DNA of 64,000 bases from Deltaproteobacteria bacterium (GCA_026995935.1 JALWNK010000073.1:17726-81725); one strand, 5' to 3'. Shown: positions 52,472-61,015, counted from the first letter of the stretch. Program-made: numbers and translations. Notes: a model not told the origin generated them from the letters alone.

Positions 52472-53035
52472 ATGAAGGCACCTGACCCAAAAACCTGTAT
52501 AAGGCTTTTAAGACAAACCTCAACGCCCGTTCACATCATGAGGCACTGCGTTAAGGTGGCTGCCGTTTCCACCTGGCTGGGCAATAGACTCCTTGAACAA
52601 GGCTCAGACCTTAATATGGATAGACTTATGGCCGGTGCCATCCTTCATGACGTATCAAAGTATCAATCCATAGTATCAGGAGGGGACCACGCCCTCATGG
52701 GTGCCAGATTTGTTGAAGGGCTTGGCTACCCTGAGATTGCAAAAATCATCAAACATCACGTTTACCTTGATAAAGACACATTACGAGATGGAAACATAAA
52801 CGAAGAGATGGTTGTCAACTATGCGGACAAGAGGGTAAAACACGTGGATGTTGTAAGTTTAGAGGAGCGATTTAAAGACCTACAGGCCAGGTACGGCACA
52901 AGCAAAGAGAGAAGGGAACGCATAAATGGGCTTTTCATACAGAGCAAGGAGATGGAAAGGCTCATTTTTTCCAGGATAGATATGAATCCAGAGGAGCTAA
53001 ACAAAATATTCAGGAGGAAATCCCATGGGAAATAG
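52472..53035 (+). CDS. HD-domain phosphohydrolase
   Basis: A 187-residue HD-fold hydrolase. The metal ligands are visible in HIMRHCVKVA, the HD pair in AGAILHDVSKY, and HHVYLD. Proteins of this group hydrolyse phosphomonoesters or nucleotides; the substrate is unknown. No SD is seen before the start. It overlaps the next gene by 11 bases. Confidence 0.85.
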   Translation: MKAPDPKTCIRLLRQTSTPVHIMRHCVKVAAVSTWLGNRLLEQGSDLNMDRLMAGAILHDVSKYQSIVSGGDHALMGARFVEGLGYPEIAKIIKHHVYLDKDTLRDGNINEEMVVNYADKRVKHVDVVSLEERFKDLQARYGTSKERRERINGLFIQSKEMERLIFSRIDMNPEELNKIFRRKSHGK

Positions 53036-53738
53036 CAACATCTTGACCTTTTACGGCCACTCTGCCTTTCAGATTACAACAAAAAAGGGGCTTAACATCT
53101 GGATAGATCCATGGCTGGACAATCCAGAGGCGCCTCAGGGTGCAAAAGACGATGTCAAGGCAGATCTCATACTCATCACCCATGGCCACGGGGACCACCT
53201 TGGCAACTGCATGGACATGGCCACATCATCGGCGACCGAGATAGTTGCCATCCATGAAATACAACAGTATCTGCTGGCAAAGGGTTTCCCAAATGTCACG
53301 GGCATGAATATAGGCGGGGCTTATGCCACCAAGGGCGTTACCGTGACAATGGTCCATGCCATACACAGCTCTTCCATCCAGGAAGGCCAGGACATCTTCT
53401 ATGGAGGAGAGGCGGCAGGCTTTGTAGTGGGCCTTGAAGACGGCACCAAGATATACCATGCAGGAGATACCGCCCTTTTTGGTGACATGGCCATCATCGG
53501 GAACCTTTACCATCCAAGGGTAGCCCTTGTTCCCATAGGGGATCACTACGTCATGGGTCCAAAGGAAGCAGCCTATGCCTGTAAGCTCATTGACCCAAAA
53601 ATAATCGTTCCCATGCACTACGGGACCTTTCCAGTGCTTACAGGCACGGTGGGTGAGTTTGAAAGGCAGCTCAAGGCCCACCACATAGATGCAGAACTGG
53701 TTGTACTTTCTCCAGGAACGAGTTTGGAGCTTAATTAA
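53025..53738 (+). CDS. UPF0173 metal-dependent hydrolase (MBL fold)
   Basis: A 237-residue metallo-beta-lactamase-fold protein of the UPF0173 family (UlaG-like). Motifs are FYGHSAFQI, THGHGDH with zinc ligands, GDTALFGDM and PMHYGTFP. The physiological substrate is unknown. The start overlaps the HD gene and has AGGAGG upstream. Confidence 0.92.
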   Translation: MGNSNILTFYGHSAFQITTKKGLNIWIDPWLDNPEAPQGAKDDVKADLILITHGHGDHLGNCMDMATSSATEIVAIHEIQQYLLAKGFPNVTGMNIGGAYATKGVTVTMVHAIHSSSIQEGQDIFYGGEAAGFVVGLEDGTKIYHAGDTALFGDMAIIGNLYHPRVALVPIGDHYVMGPKEAAYACKLIDPKIIVPMHYGTFPVLTGTVGEFERQLKAHHIDAELVVLSPGTSLELN

Positions 53739-54043
53739 TCCCTTGAGGAAAAGGCTCATTAACCGTCTACCATGCTTTGGCAGGCCCTTTCATGGCAACG
53801 ACTTGAAATAATCTTGTTCTTTTGTTAGTTTAACAAATCGGTTCTTTACAATTTTTTGGAGGGCCTGCTCTTTACGTCAAGACAGGGTATCCAATCGTTT
53901 TAAGGGGAGGAAGCCTTTGGCGGCCTTCTCACTAGTAATTCTATACTCCTTCCTCTTCTGTAACCAAATTTGAAATTATTTCTTGACGTGAAAACGGGGA
54001 GACTTTGCCATGCATTCAAACTGCTTACCAAAAGGAGCGACAG
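53739..54043. other. 305-base intergenic region before pycA
   Basis: It holds no gene I can support. A 7-base inverted repeat, TTTGTTA-GTT-TAACAAA, lies at 53821-53837 and could be an operator. TTGACG at 53983 lacks a good -10. AAAGGAGCG directly precedes the pycA start. A 174-codon minus-strand frame here is antisense to pycA and not convincing. Confidence 0.5.
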
Positions 54044-55501
54044 ATGTCTGAAAACATTAAAAAGATGCTGATTGCAAACAGGGGTGTGCCTGCCGTCAGG
54101 ATAATGCATACCTGCCGGGACAGACGCATCCCCACCGTGGCGGTCTACAGCACCCCTGACAGGATTGCCTACCACGTAATGATGGCCGACGAGGCCATTC
54201 ATATCGGGGAAGCGCCTCCCATCGAGTCCTATCTGAATATGGAGAAGATGATTGAGGCGGCCCACAAGACCAAGGCAGACGCCATCAATCCAGGATGGGG
54301 GTTTCTGGCTGAAAACGCCGATTTTGCTGAAATGGTGAGAGATGCCGGGCTCAAGTGGGTAGGGCCAGACCCAAAGGTCATCCGCATGATGGGCGATAAG
54401 ATAGAGGCCAAGAGACGGGCCCAAAAGGCCAATGTCCCAACCATTCCAGGCATCAGTGACGTAAAGGACGTTGAGCAGATAAAGGAATGGATGGAAAAAG
54501 AGTCGGTTGATTATCCCATTATGATAAAGGCGGCCTCAGGCGGCGGAGGAAAGGGAATGGTCAAGGTTTCAAATGCCTCTGAGCTTCCCATGGCCCTTGC
54601 CCAGGCAAAGAGCGAGGCCAAAAAGAGCTTTGGCGATGACACCCTCCTTGCTGAAAAATACATTGAACGAGGGCGCCACATTGAGGTACAGATCGTTGCC
54701 GATAACTATGGAAACGTCTTTCACCTTTTTGAAAGGGAATGTACCCTCCAAAGGCGGAACCAGAAGATAATAGAAGAGGCCCCCTCCCCTTCCATTGATG
54801 AAAACATCAGACACGAAATCTGTTATACGGCCATAAGACTAATGAGGGAGATTGGCTATAACACTGCCGGTACCGTTGAGTTCATCTTTGATAGCTCCAC
54901 CAAGCGCTTTTACTTCCTGGAGGTAAACACAAGGCTCCAGGTTGAACACGGTGTAACAGAGCTCATTACCGGTCTGGACATAGTTGGCCTTATGATGGAC
55001 GTGGTTGAGAACAAGGAGCTTCAGCTTACCCAGGATCGCATACACATGAACAGATGGGCACTGGAAGTACGGGTAAATGCAGAGGATCCAAAGACCTTCA
55101 GCCCTTCCTTTGGCACCATCTCAAGGCTCCAGTTCCCAACGGGCCCCTGGCTGAGGATAGCAACAGGGGTCTATGAAGGCGCAGACATTCCTCCCTACTA
55201 CGACTCACTCACTATGCTTATCATGACCACGGGAAGAACAAGGGATGGCGCCATAAAGGTCATGGACAGGACCTTGAGCAGGAACCTTCGCATTGAAGGG
55301 GTAAAGACGCTTACTCCCCTTCTTCTCAGCATCATAAGGCATGAGGCATTCAAGCGGGGTGAGTTTTCCACCCGTTTCATAGAAAACCACCTTGATGAGC
55401 TGGTTTCCATGTTCAAGGAAAAGGATACTCAGGACGAGGTCCTGAAGATAGCCAAATATGTTGCAGAAATAACGGCACTTGGCCCACAGGAGTGGATGTA
55501 G
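54044..55501 (+). CDS. pycA: Biotin carboxylase subunit (pyruvate carboxylase A type)
   Basis: A 485-residue ATP-grasp biotin carboxylase. It shows MLIANRGVPAVRI at the start, AINPGWGFLAENADFA, the Gly-rich loop IKAASGGGGKGMVKV, RNQKIIEEAPSPS and FLEVNTRLQVEHGVTEL. It carboxylates the biotin carried on the next protein, using ATP and bicarbonate. The start at 54044 has AAAGGAG 7 bases upstream and removes 13 odd residues. A separate A subunit is the split form known from methanogens, Aquifex and others. An acetyl-/acyl-CoA carboxylase role is a weaker alternative. Confidence 0.9.
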   Translation: MSENIKKMLIANRGVPAVRIMHTCRDRRIPTVAVYSTPDRIAYHVMMADEAIHIGEAPPIESYLNMEKMIEAAHKTKADAINPGWGFLAENADFAEMVRDAGLKWVGPDPKVIRMMGDKIEAKRRAQKANVPTIPGISDVKDVEQIKEWMEKESVDYPIMIKAASGGGGKGMVKVSNASELPMALAQAKSEAKKSFGDDTLLAEKYIERGRHIEVQIVADNYGNVFHLFERECTLQRRNQKIIEEAPSPSIDENIRHEICYTAIRLMREIGYNTAGTVEFIFDSSTKRFYFLEVNTRLQVEHGVTELITGLDIVGLMMDVVENKELQLTQDRIHMNRWALEVRVNAEDPKTFSPSFGTISRLQFPTGPWLRIATGVYEGADIPPYYDSLTMLIMTTGRTRDGAIKVMDRTLSRNLRIEGVKTLTPLLLSIIRHEAFKRGEFSTRFIENHLDELVSMFKEKDTQDEVLKIAKYVAEITALGPQEWM

Positions 55502-55502
55502 C

Positions 55503-57539
55503 ATGAAAGTAAACGAAATCACCAAGGAAAACTGGATTAAGCCTGGCATGACGCCGGCAGAGATAGTCAACTTCCTTCGGGAGCTTGAAGGAGTGGCCCT
55601 GACCTGTACCGGGATGAGGGATGCAGGCCAGTCTGACTTCAAAAACCGGCACCGCATCCATGACCTTTCGTCCCTCTGCCCCTTCTATGAAGACATGCTT
55701 CTTTTCAGCTCAGAATGCCACGGGGGCGCAAGGTGGCACGTTGGAATAATGAATAGAAAGGAGAGCCCCTTTGAGGAGATAGATATACTCAGGGAGAAGA
55801 TGCCAAGCGTCATGCTCCAGACCCTCATAAGAGAAACCAACCTATGGGGCTACAGGCCGTACCCCAAAAACGTTATTGAATACGTGGTTGAGAGGGTGGA
55901 TATAGACGTTTGGCGCTGTTTCTCCTTTCTGAACGACGTCCGCAACATGCGCACGGTTGCAGAGATTGTCATGAAGCGAAACAGGCTCTTTCAGCCAGCC
56001 ATATCCTTTACTCAGGCAGAGTGGACCACCAACGAGTACTACCTGAGCGTTGTTGATGACATTGTGGATCTTTGCGGAGGCGTGGATGAAATCGTACTCT
56101 GCATTAAGGACATGGCTGGAGTGGGAAGTCCTGAAAGGATCAGGAGCCTTGTTGATGCCATCAAACAAAAGTACCCTGAACTGGTAATCCAGTATCACAG
56201 GCACGCAACAGACGGCCTTGCAATGCCTGCCCTCCTTGCTGCTGCCAAGGCAGGCGCCAAGATATTAGACGCTGAGGAAGACTCACTGACAAGGTTCTAT
56301 GGGCAGGCCCCTATTCTTGGCCTTCAGAGCTACCTTGAAGAGTCTGGAATTCCGGTGGTGCTAAACCGTGAAGAGTGTGTGAAGGCAGTACAAAAGGTAC
56401 GTGACTGGATAGGCCACTACGAATGGGCAGAATCCCCATTCAAGGGCTTTGATCACCAGGTGACATCCCACAGGATGCCCGGCGGGGCATTTCCAAGCTC
56501 CTTTGAACAGGCCCAAAAGGGAGGATTCTTGCACCTTATGCCTGCCATTTTGAAGGTCATGTCCCTTTACAACAAGATCGTCAAATACTTTGACGTAACC
56601 CCTGGCTCCCAAATAACCTGGGTTACCTGTAGTGGAATAGTCAACAAGTATGAGAAGGAACAGGGTGAATCGGGTGTACGCCACGTCATCGAGCTTCTCA
56701 CCAAATTTGTTGAAGAAAAGGAGCAGGACTTTGACGCCATGGAACCACAGGAGCAAGAGGAGCTTCTTGAACTGTTCAGACACGCGCCTGGAGACTTCAG
56801 AAATCTTCTTCTTGGTGGCTATGGAAGGCTTCCCCAGGGCTGGCCTGCAGACTGGGTCTACCAGAGCACATTCGGTGATGAGTGGAAGGAGAAGATAGAG
56901 GAAAGGGACGATTCTTCGCCCCTTGACTCACTGAAACTTGACGACCTTGAGAGAATAAAGACAGATCTTGGGGTAACCCTTGGCAGGGAGCCCAGTGATG
57001 AAGAGTTCACCCTGTATCTCATGCATCCCAAGGATACGGTCAACTACATCGACTTCAGGGAGAAGTACGGGGACAGCCCCCTTGTGCTTCCAACCGATGT
57101 GTGGCGCCAGGGGCTTAAAAATCCCGGAGAGAAGGTGGAATTCGAGCTTCAGGGCAAGCCCTACTGTATTGAGCTTTTGTCAATTGGGGCAGAGCACGAC
57201 GGCGTCATCCACGTGGTAATGAAGATCAACAATAAGACCAAGGTGTACAAGGTGGAGACCCCGCGGGCCAAGAAGGTGGAGATCCGCATGGCCAAGGGTG
57301 AAAACGAGATAGGTGCGCCAATCAACGGAAACGTATGGCGTATTGGCAACCCCGACAGGGGCACCATAAAGGTGGGAGACATTGTCCACCAGGGCGAGGA
57401 AATAGCAAACCTTGAGGCCATGAAGATGGAAAACGCAATAGTTGCCCCCTTTGATGCGGTTGTTGAAGAGATAGCAGTCAAGCTAAATGATCAGGTGCAG
57501 GAAGGGCAGCTCCTTTTTGTTTTGAAGAAACTTGACTGA
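55503..57539 (+). CDS. pycB: Carboxyltransferase-biotinyl subunit (pyruvate carboxylase B-like)
   Basis: A 678-residue subunit. A TIM-barrel carboxyltransferase (about 25-300) shows RDAGQS, QTLIRETNLWGY, the Lys of CIKDMAG and metal-ligand HRH in QYHRHATDG. A conserved C-terminal domain and a biotinyl domain with biotin Lys in EAMKMENA follow. The canonical RDAHQS reads RDAGQS, and the usual PGGQ-x-TN reads PGGAFPSS, so the acceptor pocket differs from standard pyruvate carboxylase. The start codon lies one base after the pycA stop. It probably makes oxaloacetate, but another 2-oxoacid is possible. Confidence 0.88.
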   Translation: MKVNEITKENWIKPGMTPAEIVNFLRELEGVALTCTGMRDAGQSDFKNRHRIHDLSSLCPFYEDMLLFSSECHGGARWHVGIMNRKESPFEEIDILREKMPSVMLQTLIRETNLWGYRPYPKNVIEYVVERVDIDVWRCFSFLNDVRNMRTVAEIVMKRNRLFQPAISFTQAEWTTNEYYLSVVDDIVDLCGGVDEIVLCIKDMAGVGSPERIRSLVDAIKQKYPELVIQYHRHATDGLAMPALLAAAKAGAKILDAEEDSLTRFYGQAPILGLQSYLEESGIPVVLNREECVKAVQKVRDWIGHYEWAESPFKGFDHQVTSHRMPGGAFPSSFEQAQKGGFLHLMPAILKVMSLYNKIVKYFDVTPGSQITWVTCSGIVNKYEKEQGESGVRHVIELLTKFVEEKEQDFDAMEPQEQEELLELFRHAPGDFRNLLLGGYGRLPQGWPADWVYQSTFGDEWKEKIEERDDSSPLDSLKLDDLERIKTDLGVTLGREPSDEEFTLYLMHPKDTVNYIDFREKYGDSPLVLPTDVWRQGLKNPGEKVEFELQGKPYCIELLSIGAEHDGVIHVVMKINNKTKVYKVETPRAKKVEIRMAKGENEIGAPINGNVWRIGNPDRGTIKVGDIVHQGEEIANLEAMKMENAIVAPFDAVVEEIAVKLNDQVQEGQLLFVLKKLD

Positions 57540-58320
57540 TCTGGTTGACAGGATAAAGCCGTTTTTCAGGGACCATGTCCATGCGGGCAGGTCCCTTCTT
57601 TTTTTGGAGGAAACCGACTCAACAAATCTCCTATGCTTAAGAACCCCAGTTCTTTTGGAAAAACAAGGCCTTGTGGTAAGGGCATCCAGGCAGACAGGGG
57701 GAATAGGCCGCATGGGAAGAAGGTGGGAACAGGGGGCATTCAGGCACCTTTTTTGCTCCTTCGTCCTGCACCCTGGGTGTAAAATCAAAAACATCCCCAC
57801 TGTCACCCTTCTGACAGGGCTTTCGGTTTACAGGTCCATAAAGGCCCTGGGAGCGCAAGATATTTCAATCAAGTGGCCAAACGACATACTCATTTCTGGC
57901 AGAAAGGTCTCTGGTATCCTTTGCCAGTCAAGGAGGCTTAATGAAAAGGTGGTGGTTGTTGCTGGAATTGGTGTAAACGTGGAGGGTGATTCCAGGCAGT
58001 TTTCAAACCCCCTTCACAAAAAGGCCACCACTTTGAGCGAGCAGAGCATCTCAACAAGCCCTCAATCACTACTTCAAGGGATAACTATGGAGCTTGAACA
58101 GATACTTTTAAGGGCACATACAGGCATGATTTCGGATATTATTAAAGAATGGGTTGACTGCTCACTTTGCATTGGAAAAAGGATTAGTTTTGTAAGGGAT
58201 GGCACCTTAAGAGTCGGGGAAATCGTCTCAGTGGATGACCTTGGAGCTCTAATAGTTAAAGAAGAAGGAGGTAACATTTCAAGGGTTATTTCAGGGGAGA
58301 TTGACCATGAATATTCCTGA
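57532..58320 (+). CDS. birA: Biotin protein ligase, catalytic domain only
   Basis: A 262-residue ligase that attaches biotin to the carrier lysine. Catalytic motifs are ETDSTN, the biotin-binding loop GGIGRMGRRW (normally GRGRxGRxW, so one Arg is Ile), IKWPNDI and the C-terminal SH3-like part. It lacks the N-terminal DNA-binding helix-turn-helix of E. coli BirA and so is not a repressor. The start appears to be TTG at 57532, overlapping the pycB stop by 8 bases; enzyme and substrate are therefore co-translated. Confidence 0.9.
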   Translation: MTDLVDRIKPFFRDHVHAGRSLLFLEETDSTNLLCLRTPVLLEKQGLVVRASRQTGGIGRMGRRWEQGAFRHLFCSFVLHPGCKIKNIPTVTLLTGLSVYRSIKALGAQDISIKWPNDILISGRKVSGILCQSRRLNEKVVVVAGIGVNVEGDSRQFSNPLHKKATTLSEQSISTSPQSLLQGITMELEQILLRAHTGMISDIIKEWVDCSLCIGKRISFVRDGTLRVGEIVSVDDLGALIVKEEGGNISRVISGEIDHEYS

Positions 58321-58401
58321 TTCATGGCTAAGGCTTCAACTTGACACGTCAAAGGGCCAGAACTAACTTTATCATGCTAGTAAAAGGCAAGGGGTAAAGC
58401 C

Positions 58402-58917
58402 ATGGGTCCCTTTTTTCAGCCATTACATCTAGAAATGCTTGGTAATGCAGTGGCGCTTTCTGAAGAGATCATAAGCGACTCTTTTGGACTTACCACCGAC
58501 TACTGGCTGAAAAATCCCTTTGAGGTCAAGACCCTCAGGGACGAGGCCCAGGAAGACTTGCCCAAAGGCGTCTATGCCCACTTAAAAAAATATGGGAACA
58601 ACTGGTGGGAGAAATTTTGCGGCAGGGACACCAGGTGCCTTTATAAAATCATAGTTCTTGATCCAAGGGTGCTTGAAACAACAAGAGGTGAACCACCTGT
58701 TATGATGCCCTTTTTCCTCTACATCATGACACATGAGCTTATACACATGGTTCGCTTTGCCCGTTTTGAATGTGCCGCAACAATCAAGGACAAGACCGAA
58801 GAGGAAAAAAGGGTTCATTTACTCACTGAAAAGGTGCTTGAGAAGGTTAAAATCCCAAATCTTGACCTGGTGATAGATTTTTTCAATGGGAAAAAGATAA
58901 AATTATGCATGAATTAA
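58402..58917 (+). CDS. Putative HExxH metalloprotein, unknown family
   Basis: A 171-residue protein without a recognised family. It carries HELIHMVRF (His111, Glu112, His115), a zincin-type HExxH, preceded by a hydrophobic stretch (MMPFFLYIMT). Possible third ligands are His139 or Glu143. NNWWEKFCGRDTRCLYKIIVLDP is another conspicuous segment. No signal peptide is seen. It lies 15 bases upstream of the FmdB-like gene. Peptidase activity is possible but unproven. Confidence 0.6.
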   Translation: MGPFFQPLHLEMLGNAVALSEEIISDSFGLTTDYWLKNPFEVKTLRDEAQEDLPKGVYAHLKKYGNNWWEKFCGRDTRCLYKIIVLDPRVLETTRGEPPVMMPFFLYIMTHELIHMVRFARFECAATIKDKTEEEKRVHLLTEKVLEKVKIPNLDLVIDFFNGKKIKLCMN

Positions 58918-58932
58918 GGAGGTAGTTAAACC

Positions 58933-59220
58933 ATGCCAATCTATGAATATGAGTGTCAGTCCTGTGGAAATATTGTGGAACACTGGCAGAAAATCACTGA
59001 TCCACCCCTTGAAACCTGCGAATCCTGCGGTGGGAAAATGAAGAAGCTTATATCTCAATCCACGTTTCACTTAAAGGGCTCTGGCTGGTATGTAACTGAT
59101 TACGCAGGGAAAAGCGGTGGTGAAAAGGCCAAGAAATCCACTGAAAAATCATCTTCTTCCAAGTCTGAAGGTAGCGCCTGCAAGAGTTGCAAGGCAGGCT
59201 CTTCATGCTCTACTTCTTAG
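58933..59220 (+). CDS. FmdB-family zinc ribbon protein
   Basis: A 95-residue protein with the FmdB N-terminus MPIYEYECQSCG and a second pair CESCGGKM, making a four-cysteine zinc ribbon. The C-terminal half is low-complexity Lys/Ser followed by CKSCKAGSSCS, adding three cysteines. Family members are putative regulators. An AAGGAGG site precedes the start. A strong terminator-like hairpin follows. Confidence 0.88.
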   Translation: MPIYEYECQSCGNIVEHWQKITDPPLETCESCGGKMKKLISQSTFHLKGSGWYVTDYAGKSGGEKAKKSTEKSSSSKSEGSACKSCKAGSSCSTS

Positions 59221-59246
59221 CCTAAACCGTCCATTAGCAGAATTAG

Positions 59247-59301
59247 CCTTTAAGCTTCTTGTTAAAGGGTTTATGATAAAACCAAGACAAGAAGCTTTTT
59301 T
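59247..59301 (+). promoter_or_regulatory. Terminator with competing hairpin in the aroF leader
   Basis: AAGCTTCTTG (59252-59261) pairs perfectly with CAAGAAGCTT (59288-59297), followed by Ts to 59301. An inner helix GGTTT/AAACC also forms. An alternative 7-base stem, CCTTTAA (59247-59253) with TTAAAGG (59262-59268), uses part of the same 5' arm, so the two folds exclude each other. The T-run ends 17 bases before the aroF ATG, so this is either the fmdB terminator or an attenuator. Confidence 0.65.
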
Positions 59302-59318
59302 CTTTCCAGGAGGCCCCA

Positions 59319-60332
59319 ATGTTAATTGTCATGGACAAGAGCGCAGGCCCTGATGAGCTTGCCGCTGTTGTTGAAAGGATAGAAAAATACGGCTGGCAGC
59401 CCAAACCCATACCAGGGGGAGAAAGAACCGCCATAGGTGTTCTTAGAAACAAGGGTCCAATAGACCCGGCCCTGTTCCTGGATATGCCCGGCGTAAGGGA
59501 CGTAATCCCCGTTTCCAAGCCCTACAAACTGGTCAGCCGGGAGATGCACCCTGATAATACGGTTATCAAGCTCGGTGAAGGAAATGAGGCACTTGAGATA
59601 GGTCAAGGCAGGCTTGTTCTCATGGCAGGCCCCTGTGCAGTGGAATCAGAAAGCCAGGCCCTTGAGATTGCCCATGCAGTAAAGGAGGCTGGCGCCAAAA
59701 TCTTTCGCGGTGGAGCATTTAAGCCCAGGTCTTCCCCATATTCTTTTCAGGGGCTTGGCGTTAAGGGCCTTGAGATACTTGCAAAGGTCAGGGAGGAGAC
59801 AGGGCTTTTTATTGTTACTGAGGCGACAGATCACGAGGTGTTGGATGTGGTTGAGGAGTACACAGACATAATCCAGATAGGCACCCGCAACATGCAAAAC
59901 TACCGCCTACTCAGAAGGGCCGGGCAGGCGAAAAAACCCATTTTGCTAAAAAGAGGCATGTGGGCCACCATGGATGAGTTTCTCATGGCAGCAGAGTACA
60001 TCATGTCCGAGGGCAACAGCCAGGTAATGCTTTGTGAAAGGGGCATAAGGACGTTTACCAGGCACTCGCGCAACACCCTTGACATCAACGCAATTCCGTA
60101 TATGAGGTCGGAAAGCCATCTTCCAATAGTGGTAGATCCAAGTCACGCGGCAGGACGAAGAGACCAGGTAATCCCCCTGGCCAGGGCAGCAGCAGCTACA
60201 GGAGTGGACGGACTCATAGTTGAGGTTCATAATCATCCAGAAAAGGCCCTATCAGATGGACCCCAGTCCCTTTACCCGGAACAGTTCTCAAGGATGGTTG
60301 AGGGCCTTAAGACCATGAATGTGGCCCTATAG
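59319..60332 (+). CDS. aroF: 3-deoxy-7-phosphoheptulonate synthase (DAHP synthase)
   Basis: A 337-residue type I-beta DAHP synthase, the first enzyme of the shikimate pathway. An N-terminal ferredoxin-like regulatory domain (1-75) is followed by the barrel with GPCAVES (Cys106), FKPRSSPYSFQGLG, QIGTRNMQN, DPSHAAGRR (His276), Glu302 and SDGPQSL (Asp313). All metal and PEP ligands are canonical. AGGAGG lies 7 bases before the ATG. The N-terminal domain suggests feedback control by an aromatic amino acid or prephenate, as in Thermotoga (inference). Confidence 0.95.
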   Translation: MLIVMDKSAGPDELAAVVERIEKYGWQPKPIPGGERTAIGVLRNKGPIDPALFLDMPGVRDVIPVSKPYKLVSREMHPDNTVIKLGEGNEALEIGQGRLVLMAGPCAVESESQALEIAHAVKEAGAKIFRGGAFKPRSSPYSFQGLGVKGLEILAKVREETGLFIVTEATDHEVLDVVEEYTDIIQIGTRNMQNYRLLRRAGQAKKPILLKRGMWATMDEFLMAAEYIMSEGNSQVMLCERGIRTFTRHSRNTLDINAIPYMRSESHLPIVVDPSHAAGRRDQVIPLARAAAATGVDGLIVEVHNHPEKALSDGPQSLYPEQFSRMVEGLKTMNVAL

Positions 60333-60386
60333 CGCCTTTAGACTTGTCAAAATATACTCCTTATGTTACTTAAGCATTCGTTCAAA

Positions 60387-60462
60387 GGCGGCGTAGCCAA
60401 GTGGCTAAGGCGACGGTCTGCAAAACCGTTATTCCCCGGTTCGAATCCGGGCGCCGCCTCCA
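60387..60462 (+). tRNA. tRNA-Cys (anticodon GCA)
   Basis: A full cloverleaf: acceptor GGCGGCG with CGCCGCC, D arm GCC..GGC, anticodon stem ACGGT/ACCGT around loop CTGCAAA, and T arm CCCGG-TTCGAAT-CCGGG. Discriminator U73, the cysteine identity base, precedes an encoded CCA. It lies 54 bases after aroF. Confidence 0.97.
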
Positions 60463-60587
60463 ATTTTGTGACACAGACCTTTCCTTATCTTAATACCCAA
60501 GACCCAAATCTTGATTCAACATTTATTAAACAAGACCACCAATCTTGCCTTTCATGCTGAAAGTTGGGCTACTCAGGAGGTAACCAG

Positions 60588-60884
60588 ATGGCCCTTATGG
60601 AAATAAGCATCATCCCGCTGGGCACAGCAAGCACCAGCCTTTCCAAGCATGTTGCCTCAGTGGTGAAACTCATCAAGAACAGTGGACTTTCGTATCGCCT
60701 CTCTGATATGGGCACAACCATTGAAGGTGAGGCAGTAGAGCTTTTGGAACTTGCCAAAAGGCTTCACGAAGCCCCTTTTTCTCAAGATGTTAAAAGGGTC
60801 TATACGGTAATAAAGCTGGATGATCGCAGAGACAAGCGAGCCAACATTGGGGAAAAGGTGAAATCAGTGGAAAAAAGGCTATGA
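60588..60884 (+). CDS. MTH1187/YkoF-type thiamine-binding-like protein
   Basis: A 98-residue ferredoxin-like-fold protein of the MTH1187 family. It shows MALMEISIIPLGTASTSLSKHV, then YRLSDMGTTIEGE and VKRVYTVIKLDDRRDK. Relatives bind thiamine or its precursors as small dimers or tetramers. The start at 60588 has AGGAGGTAA upstream. No TPP riboswitch was seen before it. It overlaps the next mini-gene by four bases. Confidence 0.85.
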   Translation: MALMEISIIPLGTASTSLSKHVASVVKLIKNSGLSYRLSDMGTTIEGEAVELLELAKRLHEAPFSQDVKRVYTVIKLDDRRDKRANIGEKVKSVEKRL

Positions 60885-61015
60885 AATCCCGTCTACCCCT
60901 TTTCATATTCATCTTTTTTTGCCTTTTGACCCTCTCAGGAATAGTGCTCGGAGAACCAGGCGAGGTCTTTCAAAAGGCCGTAGCCATATGTTTAAGCTGT
61001 ATCGGAATCGGTTAA
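60881..61015 (+). CDS. CD1871A-like small CxxC protein
   Basis: A 44-residue protein with an N-terminal hydrophobic segment (FIFIFFCLLTLSGIVLG) and a C-terminal AICLSCIGIG, giving Cys37-x2-Cys40. This matches my memory of the CD1871A family of short membrane CxxC proteins, which travel with 4Fe-4S proteins of the kind encoded next. It begins at ATGA overlapping the thiamine-binding-type gene, and its stop is directly followed by the polyferredoxin ATG. It is probably a redox or metal accessory of that protein. Confidence 0.8.
   Translation: MKSRLPLFIFIFFCLLTLSGIVLGEPGEVFQKAVAICLSCIGIG

Noticed and set aside
53821..53851. BirA-operator-like repeat TTGTTA...TTTACAA before pycA
   Set aside because: Half-sites are imperfect and the spacing is two bases short of the known BirA operator. 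The BirA encoded here lacks a DNA-binding domain, so it could not bind.
53900..54424. 174-codon minus-strand frame
   Set aside because: Antisense to pycA with no family features; the pycA frame has clear ATP-grasp motifs.
60463..60587. TPP riboswitch before the thiamine-binding-type gene
   Set aside because: None of the conserved THI-box segments (CUGAGA, ACCUGAU-like) are present in this 125-base gap.
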